Below are positions 23,401 to 34,563 of a stretch of DNA of 64,000 bases, one piece after another. How positions within the stretch are numbered: the first letter of the stretch is position 1; each line of letters starts with the position of its first letter. This DNA comes from Galerina marginata (Eukaryota; Basidiomycota; Agaricomycetes; Agaricales; Galerinaceae), in contig JAECYW010000005.1 of assembly GCA_023014335.1 (NCBI GenBank), forward strand, positions 2,914,001-2,978,000. Direction: 5' to 3'. Under the pieces are notes generated by a model. That model was not told the DNA's origin, searched no databases, and saw nothing but the letters and a program-made list of their open reading frames with translations. Position numbers and translations under genes: made by a program.

Positions 23401-25072
23401 ATGATTCATGTCTCCCCAGATCAGTTCTACCAGGCACAGCTAGCCGGGCTCGCCGTCATTTGCTTGGTAGCTCTCTACGTCGATAGATACGTGGCGCGCA
23501 ACGCGAAGGGTAGAGAGTCGGCCGACGAGCGTCTGGAGAGCGGAAAGTCGGGCAACGCGTCTGCTATGGCGTCGTTGACGCGAAAATACCTTATGGTGTA
23601 CGCAATTGTCATGGGTTAGTCTGACTGTATGGGCTTTTAGGGGGAAATGCTGACTTTTTATTATTATCGTTGTTCAGGAGCAGATTGGCTGCAAGGACCT
23701 TATGTATATTCTCTCTACAGAGAGCAGTACCAGTTCCCGGAAAGACTGGTAGCAGTCCTCTTCGTTACCGGCTTCATCTCAGCAGGACTCGCCGCGCCTC
23801 TAGTTGGCGTATGGGCAGATCAGCAGTAAGCACCACCAGAACTCCGGAATTTCCTTCTTTTTTCTTACCCAAATCCCTCTAGCGGTCGACGGAAACTATG
23901 CCTCGTCTTCTGCGTAACATACACTCTCGCCTGCGTATGCATCATGGTGCCTTACCTGCCCATTTTGCTTTGCGGGCGCATCCTCGGCGGCGTATCCACG
24001 TCCATCCTCTTCTCCGCCTTCGAGTCGTGGCTCATCTCGGCGTCGACGACCGCGGGCCTGCCCTCCGCCGATCTCTCTACCATCATGGGCCGGGCGACGC
24101 TGATCAACGGCTTCGTGGCGACTGGAGCTGGTGTTGTGAGCAACCAACTGGTCGCAATGTCGGGCAACTTTGTGTCACCCTTTGTTGCGAGTGGTGCCCT
24201 CCTCATGCTGGGGTGGGTCGTTATTCGCGGGTCGTGGGTGGAGAATTATGGTGGTGGAGGGGGCAAGGCCGATGAGGACATGTTCCAGGTGAAACGCCTC
24301 GGTAAGGCATGGAGCATCGTGCGTCAAGGTATATAACAGTTTGGAAATCGAAAACCCAAATTAATTACTCTCCCTAGATCCTCTCCTACTCGTTCTCGGC
24401 CTCACCCAAACATGCTTTGAAGGCTCCATGTACCTCTTCGTCTTCCTCTGGGTGCCCTCCCTCCAAGAACACGCCGTAACGCCTGCCTTCCTCCCATTGG
24501 GATACATCTTTTCCGCATTCATGATCTCCATGATGCTCGGCTCTTTGCTCTACACCGCCATCGTTGCGCACCACCAACGGCAGACCAAGCTCACGGGCGA
24601 CTCGGCGCTGACGCTGCACGCGAAGCTGAGCAGCATTGTTTGTGCGACGAGTGCGCTTGCGCTGGCGATCAGCGTCGCGTCGATGGACGAGCATGTGCGC
24701 TTTTGGGCGTTTTGTTTGTTTGAGGCGTGTGTAGGGATGTATTACCCTGTGCAGGGTACGCTTCGCGGGACACTCATTTCTAACGAGCATCGTGCTACTG
24801 TGAGTTTTTCTTCTCTCTTTTTCTTCCTCGACGTGTAGCTCATCGCATCCTTTTTTCTGCAGCTATCCTCCCTCTTCCGCGTCCCTCTCAACATCTTCGT
24901 CGTCGTCTCCCTCCTCACGGGCGTCTCCTCCGCCCGACACGCAGTCCTCACTGCCAGCGCCCTCATGTTGGGCTTCTCCTCGCTGATGACCGCCGTTGTC
25001 ATCGTCAACCACGCAGACGCCGAGTCTGCGCACTCCCACGCGTCGCCCAATGGAAATGGGATCGACGATTAG
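23401..25072 (+). CDS. MFSD5-type major facilitator (molybdate-anion transporter-like), copy 1
   Basis: Exons are 23401-23614, 23678-23825, 23883-24328, 24378-24799 and 24863-25072, giving 479 aa. Hydrophobic segments are spread over the whole length as expected for about 12 membrane helices. Family marks are ADWLQGPYVYSLY, GVWADQHGRRK (the MFS loop 2-3 motif), ESWL, LTQTCFEGSMYLFVFLWVP and GMYYPVQGTLRG. These fit the MFSD5/MOT2 family of molybdate uptake proteins in the plasma membrane. The ATG at 23401 was chosen because the earlier Met in copy 2 is absent here. The second copy at 34564 is almost identical in protein. Confidence 0.92.
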
Positions 25073-25975
25073 GCGCTAATCGTATGTTTTCAGGCACGAA
25101 CATATAAAAAGTGAGTATTTTTTGAAAGTAGACTAACTATAAAAGTACTAGATCGTCGAAATTAGTGCAAGTTTTCGACCTTCCGCACTCTCCTTTTATT
25201 CGTACCAGCAAAGGTTCTCCCACCCCGAAGGGCAGGAGAACGAGGTGATGGGTGTACACACACCCATTAACGAAACGAGGGGACAGAAAAGGAGTGTGGA
25301 GGATGAGCTACGGAGGAGGATGGGATGGGGAGAGCGAGAGGATGGGGGGCAGTGGATCAGAAAACACAGGTACGCACCAAGTCTTGATCTACGTAGCCAG
25401 TAGTCGTCAATAAAACCCCTTTGACCTCCCATTTGCCCCCTACGGCTATTAAGCACCCTATCCCTCTCGTCGCAACTCTCTCTAGCCCCATCGCATTCTA
25501 TTCGCTACTTGAGTATTGTCGTGAAAATCGTCGAGGCTGTTAAGGCTCGAATATGAAACTTGAAAATACGTTGAAATCATAAGGAATTCATACCTCAATA
25601 TCCAGTAATTGCTATGTGGATTGTTCGCGGCCAAATCGTATGAATGCTGAAGTGATATATCGATAGCGGAGCACTAGGGGCATTCTGAGGTGAAGGATGA
25701 TTGTACCCGCAAGGCGAACTGTACGGGCAGAGCGGGCAAGCGAGATGCGAAATTTGGATGAATTGGGCGGAGAGGCAATGGGCGGAAAACAGAGCATCGA
25801 CTCAGATTTACGAGGGAATAAATGTAAAACCAATAAAATTAGCAGCAGTACCGAAGAAACGCACATCTATAAATCAATATTGCCCCGGTCTGCACACATC
25901 CGAACACCCCGTTGCCTTCCTAATGTCCCAACATCGAGTTTGACGGCTTCAAGTCAATTGTATCGACGACTCAAT
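25073..25975. other. Intergenic, no gene seen
   Basis: Short frames only. The similarity between the two transporter copies ends at the stop codon, so this spacer is not part of the duplication. Confidence 0.4.
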
Positions 25976-25977
25976 TG

Positions 25978-26520
25978 GCGGAACTCTGAAAATCAACTCA
26001 GAATTTTGTCAGTAGGGGAATTAGACTAACATTCAGTGAATGACAGCAAAGGCTTACCACGTAACACCGAAACTTGAGCCACAATTCTTCGACCTTCGGT
26101 GAGGCTTCAACGATACGGAGGCGATTGGCGGAACACTGAAAATCAAGTCGGATTCTGGATAGCAAATTAACGCCAAACAAAAGGAATGAATGGATAGGTA
26201 GCTTACCACTGCACACCGATTCCCGGAAGTCCAGATATCAGGTCAGAATTTCTGGCTCCTTCAGAGACTCGCAAGACTTTAGATGGATAGTTAGAACTCA
26301 AATCGAAAGGCTAGATAGATATAGGATACTCACAGCATTTGCCGGAACTCCAAATATCAAGTCGGAATTTCTGGCTGCTTCAGAGGCCTGCAAAGCGTTC
26401 AAATGAATGGTTAGAATGCAAATTGAAAGATTAGATAGCCGTTCCATGCTCACACTGTTTCCCGGACCTCCAAATATCGAGTTAAAATCTTCACTGCCTT
26501 ATGACATGACCTGGAAACCA
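25978..26520 (-). repeat. Tandem exon-like repeat with splice sites, degenerate
   Basis: About four diverged units of roughly 120 bp on the minus strand. The clearest unit (about 26392-26339) reads as an 18-codon exon with SEAARNSDLIFG flanked by an acceptor TTTGCAG and a donor GTGAGT. The next units keep the SE.ARNSDLI.G frame but with damaged acceptors. Each unit has an intron of about 60-65 bp. It appears to be a dead remnant of a gene that grew by duplicating one exon-intron unit. The family was not recognised. Confidence 0.5.
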
Positions 26521-26953
26521 ACACACGAGCATAGACCCATAAGAGAGATGAGAAATAGAGCCAACGACAATGTAGAATAAACGCGCCGACGGAGTGATGG
26601 TAATGGTCGAAAAGGGAAAGTCAGGGGAGTGTTTGGCGCATCACGCACCAAACACAAGTGATAAGATCCTGATGAGGCTTCATCGTCGACAACGACAGTG
26701 AGGGGAGGGATTGGGGGCAGATGCCACCATAATGCAAGCATTACGACAACAGATGGGGTACCCTGTCATGGTGGGTGAGTACCCACCTTTATACCTTTTT
26801 CTTGCCAAGCATCTCAAGGCGCTAAAAAGCACTAACACATTGGCATGGTCTAAGTCGTCCTAAGTTCTTGCTTGCTGCCTGTTCGCTTCAAACCTTAGTC
26901 GTAAGTCCCTTAGCCTCTTATTAGTGATTTGTGAGTTGTGACTGTCTTCGCTT
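26521..26953. other. Intergenic, no gene seen
   Basis: A minus-strand frame of 80 codons (26741-26499) ends inside the tandem unit and has one hydrophobic stretch. It may be chance or part of the same remnant. Confidence 0.3.
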
Positions 26954-27216
26954 CATCAGCAACTTCACAATTTACTTGTGCGCTTTTTTCCCTTTTTGGG
27001 CTTTTCGTAAGCCAAAAAAAAGCCAAAAAGGCGAAAAAGTTGGGAAAATCAATAGAATCTTCTCGAAATTACTGATCGAATTGTTAGTTGCCAGGGTCCA
27101 TCAGGGTCGCTTTTCTGGAAAGGGGACGCGGATTGTTTAACTTTTTGCTTTCGCGCTTTTTTTCGCTTTTTTTCGCTTGCCCAAGCCAAAAAAAGTAAAT
27201 TGTGAAACTACTGATG
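26954..27216. repeat. Element with about 24-bp terminal inverted repeats
   Basis: CATCAGCAACTTCACAATTT at 26954 is matched in reverse at 27193-27216 with two or three differences. The interior has facing homopolymer-rich stretches (GCTTTTTT and AAAAAAGCC). It is 263 bp long with no coding frame and looks like a MITE or fold-back element. No target-site duplication was recognised. Confidence 0.5.
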
Positions 27217-27289
27217 TTAATTGAACCCTGAAATTTCATGTAGCACAAGTCGTCCCACATCAAATAAATTCTCATGTTCCCTTACAATT

Positions 27290-27368
27290 CCAGTACTGTC
27301 CCACTCAAAAAAAAATATCTGCTAGCCAATGGCTACCAAATAATATTTTTTGAGTGGGATGGTACTGG
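27290..27368. mobile_element. Short fold-back element (MITE-like)
   Basis: The left arm begins CCAGTACTGTCCCACTC and the right arm ends GAGTGGGATGGTACTGG. The arms are about 27 bp with two differences and enclose a 23-bp loop that itself is nearly palindromic (TAGCCAATGGCTA). The total is 79 bp. There is no clear target-site duplication. Confidence 0.6.
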
Positions 27369-27419
27369 AGTTTCCTGTCACTCAAGCCTGAGGTGAAAAA
27401 AATAAGGCAAACTTATAAC

Positions 27420-28213
27420 ATTAAACGCACCATATCTGCAGGGTCCCATGGCTGAATGCAGTTGGAACGCCGCTGAATCCTGACAGAATTCTAGCCTGTG
27501 AGAATCCACATTGGTGATCTTCTCCAGCTCCGAGGCAGCTCAGCCTTTGTGTCCGCGCGTCATTGCTGCGCACATTCCCGAAACTTTTGGTACCCAATCC
27601 CATCACCGTCTCTCTTTCCCAAACTCCCATCTCCACGCTCACCATCCCATGTCGTCAAGTCATCCAGTAAGTCTCTAGCATATTATCTTGAGTACCTCCA
27701 AGCTCACTGCCATCCTTTCCCATTAGCTTCTGTGCAATCTCTCTTCTGCAAGTTGCAGTTTTTATTTTTTTATTTTGGCCATCACGAAAGTGACATGAGT
27801 AAACTCACGGTAAGAACCTTCTCTTCTGTCTTGACCATTGATATTTGACTCATATGAATTATCTGGTGTAGAGCACTGTGATGCCATGGCCGTAGCATGG
27901 AGGCGCGGTTTGGAATGTGATCGATGCCGCATTCATACTGCTTTCGGAAACCCGTCGCACCACGCGACCTTGGGAAATCTGTTACATCAAACGGTATGCT
28001 CGCTACTTCCTTCCTTGATTTATTCACTAACTTGGACTCAAGGTTTGAGCCCCAGAAATTATCTGCAATCTCAATCAAGATGCACACTTATCATCGGCCC
28101 AAATGGTAAGCCGTCAACCTTTGATTTTTCATGACAGCTGACTTACCATTTCACCAGAATCCTGTCGTACACATTTTGCGCTGTATCCAGCACCTTGGGT
28201 TTCTGCTCGCCTT
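27420..28213. other. Possible small-exon gene, unresolved
   Basis: Splice-like signals (GGTAAGAACC near 27809, GTATGCTCGC near 27992) flank frames such as the one around 27870-27990 (CDAMAVAWRRGLECDRC), but no continuous model could be built and no family was recognised. Confidence 0.2.
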
Positions 28214-28411
28214 CGACTTCTACCACCTTTATAGCTTTGTTACTGGTTACCCGGCTGCTGGGAACAAAGCTACATTGAGTGTTCCGTGTTCATTTCCTCA
28301 TTGGCCGCATTCGACTTCTACCACCCATATGACTTTGTTACTGGTTACCCGGCTGCTGGGAACAAAGTCATATTGGGTGTTCTCTGTCCACTTCCCCATA
28401 TCCACTGAAAG
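28214..28411. repeat. Two tandem 99-bp units, each with a hairpin
   Basis: The units start at 28214 and 28313 and share CGACTTCTACCAC and the loop ACTGGTTACCCGGCTGCTGG. The stems are 28232-28241 with 28264-28273 in unit 1, and 28327-28339 with 28361-28373 in unit 2. The stem sequences differ, but pairing is kept in both. Confidence 0.75.
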
Positions 28412-28779
28412 AGACGACTGCGACGCACCGTTGTCCAGTTTCAAGGTACTTAAAACCCGCTGCCATTTTCCCTTATGTTTTGATGACTTACGTTCCTCTT
28501 CAGAATTCATATTGGTAGTCATACTTAATTAGCACTGCTGTTCTGAATCGCACATTCGGAAAGCTTCTCAAAAGGTAATTTGAATTACGGTGAGTCCAGG
28601 AACAGTGGATGACGAGCTATGATCTTAAGCGCTCACGGGTTTATTGCCTGGCGTTTTGTTTTTCCCGATCTCAGATCTGCACCTTGAGAAATTAAATTAT
28701 GCCGTAGTATTAACAATAACCTTTTTTTCCTTTCCGTAAGGTACAACTTTTAGATGGGCTCGTTGGATGATCAGTTGAC

Positions 28780-30600
28780 CATTCCCTCCTCCGTCCCCGC
28801 ATTGTGTTTACTTGGGACGGAGGCCACTTAATTTCTTCTTCGCTTCTTGGTTTTCGGTTCCGTGCTTACCACTAGTTCTGAGGCGCTGCGTGCCATTGCA
28901 CCGCTATGCATGGCGCGAAGCCGTTTATGGTGTCATAATTTACGACACATCATGATTCAAGGACACGGAACAGTATGTCTAATAATGAGCTGTTAGACTG
29001 TCCCTTTCCTCCGTCCCCGTTTCTGCCAATTTGCTCCGTCTTTTTGGTTCTTTATTTACCACTAGTTCAGGGTTCCATTTGGTTGTGCCGTCACACGAGT
29101 GAGGAACACAGCGCGGTTCGAGAACCATGCATAGCGCCACCAATAAGTGTCGCATTACCCTTTCCTCCATCCCCGATTGTTCTGTGCCATCAACCCATTT
29201 GTTTCTATTCGATTCTAATGTACATAATCAGATGTTTTCATCCCCGCTAGCCCAAAGTTTAATTGGATTAGTAACAGCTCAGCTCGCTATTTAGATCGGA
29301 TGCCACTGTGTAGTAGGAAACTCGAGTACATTTCTAGTAAAGCAAACTATATTAACCATTGATTTGAATTGATAATGGCTGGGTTGGATGGTCGGATTGA
29401 AGGTCACGAAGATGGGCGCTTATTTTGTACCATTAGAAGCCCTCATTAAATGTCCGAGTGTTTCGTCGGTTCTCTACCCAATAGATTCATTAGATCGGAA
29501 AGAATACATAGAGTAGACTACAAATTAATGAGCACTGAAATAAAGGCATTAGACAAGAGGGTGCTGAGATGAGATTGTAATACGGGTAACGGCAGTATCA
29601 AATACTGCCCGATGATCATCAACCATCTCCTCCGTCCCTTCTTCTCCGTTACATTGTCAAAAACGCTCAGGTCTCGAGCTTCGGTTCTGTTATTCGGGTC
29701 CGAGTATTCCAAATCTTCTTAGCGCGTACCGCGTAACAATCGACGTTAAAGGGGGGAAAAAACGACAGCCGCTGCACTTGGGACTGTGAAGGTGGGACTT
29801 GATTTGGATTTGGCCTGTAATATGAATCTGGTAGTACCTATGAGGAAGAGTATTATGAATATTAATGTCTTTAATATTAGCTCCTAATTCTACACAGCTG
29901 AGCGAGTGGATTAACTGACGGAGCACCTGGCAAACGGTAGGCGCTTATTCGCGCTGAATACGACTTCTCGCACTTTTTGCGCACACTGTCATGAATTAGA
30001 AGAAGAAAAGCAATAATATTGTCCGATAGTCCGCGTATATAAGTCACGTACTCGAGACAACAGGTTAAAGGGGGATCTCTTGACGCAAACAAGCTGCCGT
30101 CCGATCAAACTTCCTGTTCCTCCATCCCCCCCTCTCCGTTGACTCCAGGATTTTGGGCCCGTTCTTGTTCCATTGCATCGCTTGGAGCAGGTTACTTGTT
30201 CTGTTTATGCTAGGTCAGGGTTCCGTGGAGTTATCGAAGCCAGCCGGGCTCAAACACTCGAGAAGAGTGTGAGGAACTCATTTAGGCGCCGGTTCATGCT
30301 GCCTTGTGCACGCTTCGCACATCTAATTCAAAGGCGCTAGAAATATAACTATATCAGACCATGCAGCCCGTAGAATGGAATACGTACAGTAATATAATTA
30401 ATACGAAGCGCGACAGCGAAGTGGAACGAACATGAGGCATGGGACTCCGAGATCAAGATATCTCCGGGACTTGCACAAGTTGCATCTCCTCCGTCTCCCT
30501 TTCCATTCTTTTCTCCTCAAAAAAATGGCGCGTTCCTGCTGTTCGGTTCCTTTTCCTATTCGGTAGCTGCTAGGCTGAGAAGCAGAGCTAGTAATTGTCC
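28780..30600. repeat. Degenerate array around CCTCCGTCCCC motifs
   Basis: CCTCC(G/A)TCCCC-like cores stand at about 28788, 29008, 29164, 29628, 30120 and 30487. They are often followed by CTCCGTT or CTCCGTC and then by a GGTTC(T/C) segment, with TTACCACTAGTTC in the first two units. The first core also forms a perfect 10-bp inverted repeat with 28814-28823. No coding frame runs through. It is interpreted as a decayed minisatellite or series of element ends. Confidence 0.5.
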
Positions 30601-31637
<1,037 letters not shown>

Positions 31638-31859
31638 TCATTGTAGTTTCGATCGCGCCCTACGAGAACACATCAGTCCAACGATCAGGTAAGTTTTAAC
31701 GATCTCAACGCACCTGTCAGTAACTTTGATCCTCTTCCTCCTCTCCCAATTCCGTGATTTTAGCACGAAAACGAAGACTACGGCGGCCACGAACTCTCAG
31801 GTAAGATAGTTCTTCAGCCCCTCATCCTTCTCGCTTCCGCGCTGACACCGTGTTCGTTA

Positions 31860-34230
31860 TAGGAGAGTCAACCTACCAAACAAATCAAGGGTAAGTACAT
31901 TCTTCAACAATCGAAGACACATACGAAGACTTACCTGGCTGCTCGCAGAAGTGGGCGCTGGCGGTTTGCGAGTGTTTAACGAGCAAGGTACGCCGATCCT
32001 GCGCCTCTGGAATCGCGAGCTGACCCTCACATCTTCGAGGAAGCATCGAAGGGCCTGGGTACGTGTTTGTTCGCCTTGCTGGCCCGCCGCAGGATCGCAT
32101 GGGTAAGCCATTTTTCGTCGAATTCGCCGTTGTCGTCCTGATCGCCCAGCAGCTCTTCAAGACGCGAGAGGGCGGAGAAGGGGCGATCCACGATAGAAAG
32201 CCGAACGACTGGGCAGGTAGTCGTTGTCGTGGCACTCCACTTGCAGTGCCCGAACCTCCTTCCACCCTCCTCACAAACCGTGCCGCTGTTTATTGTCCTG
32301 GCACCCCTCGACGTGTTCGGTTGGCGGAGACGACGCCGTCGTGTGTCTTCCTTATCGCCTTCCGCCCTGTGTCTTTCGCAGGCGAGGCGGAATATGGAAC
32401 GAGTTGGGAAGCAGGCGGACATTGAGGGTAGGAAATGGGATGGGCTGTGGATAGCTTTTGGTAAGTTTCTGTTTCGTTTTGATGACTCGGAACGTTTGCT
32501 TACCTTAAACGTGCAAGCCTCCTCATCATCGCCATCCACTACAAACACCCGCTCATCCGACGACGACCGTACGACGAAGGTGCGAGCTGAAGAGACCGCG
32601 ATTTCGTTTGGGAGCGGGTTGAAGGAGGAGAGAGACCGGGGCTGCGTGGATATCGGGTAGGTAAGTGCACAATTTCGTGTTGATGCGAATGGTTTGCTTA
32701 CCGGCTCTTGAAGGACACGCAGATAGCGCCGTCGTGTCTTGTGAGTTTCCAGCGTCCCCATTCACTCTGCTACTGCACTTCTAATACTCCACGATAGGTT
32801 GGGCGATTCATGGAACGACTCGATGATGTGGCAGACGTTGGGGTTAGGAAAGACGTGGGATAGCCTGCAGATGAGTTGCGAGTAAGTTTCTTTTTCGTTT
32901 GAATCGCACGGAATGTACGCTTACCTCACGTAAGATCTCCTCGTCATCGCCATCCGCTACCAGCACACGCCAATTCGACGACGACTGTACGACGAAGGTG
33001 CGAGCTGAGGAGGCCGTGATTTCGTTTAGGAGCGGGTTGAAGGAGACAAGGGAATGAGGCTGCATAGTCATCTAGTAAGTGCACAATTTCGTGCTGATGT
33101 GACGGGTTTACTTACCAGAATCAGTGCTCTCGAAGAACACGCGGACTGTGCCCCTCTGCTTGGTGAGTTCCCCGTGTCGTCGTTCGCTTTGCTGCGAAGT
33201 TTCTGATACTTCACGATAGGTTGGGCGGGGCATGGAGTCGATGTGGTGAGCCAATTCGAGAGAAGAAGTGGGAGGGGCTGTGGATGAGTTCAAGTAAGTG
33301 ATTTTTCATTTTGATGACTCGAAATGTTTGCTTACATCAACAGGTGCCCTCGTCATCGCCATCGGCTGCGAAGAAATGCTGATCCGACTGTAAGACGTAG
33401 GGGGCGAGTTGAGGTACAGGTGCTGCATGGATAGCGACTTAGTAAGTGCTCAATGTCGTAATGTGAATGGTTTGCTTACCGGAGTATTGCACATGAAGGA
33501 CACCCGCGGCGTCGAACGTTCGCGATCGCTGAACAGCGGTCTCGACTATTTCCAGTCACGGTAAGCGAGTCATCTTAATTAACGAGAAATAGATCACTTA
33601 CTCACTCAGTATCCCTTCAGCCCGGGCTTGTGAATCGCGCTTGAATTCGCAACCGCTGGGCGAGGCGCTCGCTTGACGATGTCCGCACTACGATAGGCGT
33701 GAGTTGAACGGGGTGGAGGGTGTGGCCACGATCTCGTTGCGAGGAAGATTTGAAGATGATGGCTGCATGGATAACGAACGAGTAAGTGGCCTATTCCACG
33801 TTGAAGTGAATAATTTGCTTACCTTGACTGGAAATAGTTGAGACCGCTGTTCAACGTTCAACGATCATCGACTATTCAATCTATCAGCTTATCCGACAAT
33901 CTGCGAGCCCCTCTGACATCTTCCGTCCCCTCTGCGACATGGCCCGGTGACGATCAAGCTCGAGCTGGAACCGTATCAAGTGAGTAAGTGACCTATTTCA
34001 TGTCAATGTGAGATAGCTTGCTTACCGTGGAAATAGTCGAGATCGCTGCGATCATCAGCGATTCGAATGGTTCGACGCTGCGAGTAGTAGCATATCCGAC
34101 AGTCTGTGAGGCCCACTGATATCTGCAACACGAGCCGGGTCTCGAGTAAGTGTTCTGTTCCATTTTAATTAGAGATAGCCTTGCTCACCGTGAATGGAAA
34201 TAGTCGAGACCGCTGTTCAGCGCTCGTGAA
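31860..34230 (-). repeat. Tandem exon-intron cassette array (unknown gene or remnant)
   Basis: About ten short intron-like segments (40-60 bp) lie at 100-220 bp intervals. Most read on the minus strand GTAAGC or GTAAGT, then about 30-40 bp, then the branch-like CACTTAC, then an AG. Between them, two exon types repeat. One is about 130-150 nt with SFNPL.NEI, SSARTFVV and DGDDEE (33071-32922, about 32655-32507, and a degenerate copy at about 33437-33303). The other ends in a G(T/A)(V/I)(R/C)V.F.S frame (for example 33299-33119). The period is about 420 bp. Stops interrupt some units, so a single intact product is doubtful. The family was not recognised; beta-strand-like repeats are suggested. 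Confidence 0.55.
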
Positions 34231-34420
34231 CGTTGGACGCGACGGGATCAAGGTAGTACGGCGGAGAGGACAGTGAGGAGGGGAAAGTTGGAATGGCTGC
34301 AAACAGGACGGAAAGAGAAGTCGACGGGAGCGAGGGCATCATAAAATAAGAAGGTGGAGTGCTGAAGAGAACGGTGTCATGATCAGTTGCGTGTTGTAAG
34401 GAAATCTATTTTAGGCAAAA

Positions 34421-34437
34421 CGGCGATGGGCTCGCCG
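34421..34437. promoter_or_regulatory. Conserved hairpin upstream of transporter copy 2
   Basis: Same CGGCGA-TGGGC-TCGCCG stem-loop as at 23252-23268, 127 bp before the MIHVSPDQ start. Confidence 0.4.
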
Positions 34438-34563
34438 AATCCAAATATCACGGAAAACTTCCGCGCTGTCTCGATGTTACCGCATCAGGGGCTCCCTCTC
34501 TCTTGACCTACCCCCACCCTCTCTCCTCCACATATGCCACAACGCATTGAACAGTGGCCAGCC

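Larger units (their letters stand above)
23240..25072. repeat. Transporter duplication, copy 1 (direct repeat)
   Basis: The promoter, all exons and the introns match 34412-36234 in the same orientation with a constant offset of 11163 bp through exon 4. Similarity starts about 160 bp before the ATG and is lost right after the stop. Confidence 0.9.

Noticed and set aside
32459..34190. GTAAGT...GCTTACC blocks as palindromic regulatory elements
   Set aside because: Read on the minus strand they are intron donors (GTAAGC) and branch-like sites (CTTAC) of short introns, so splicing explains both ends.
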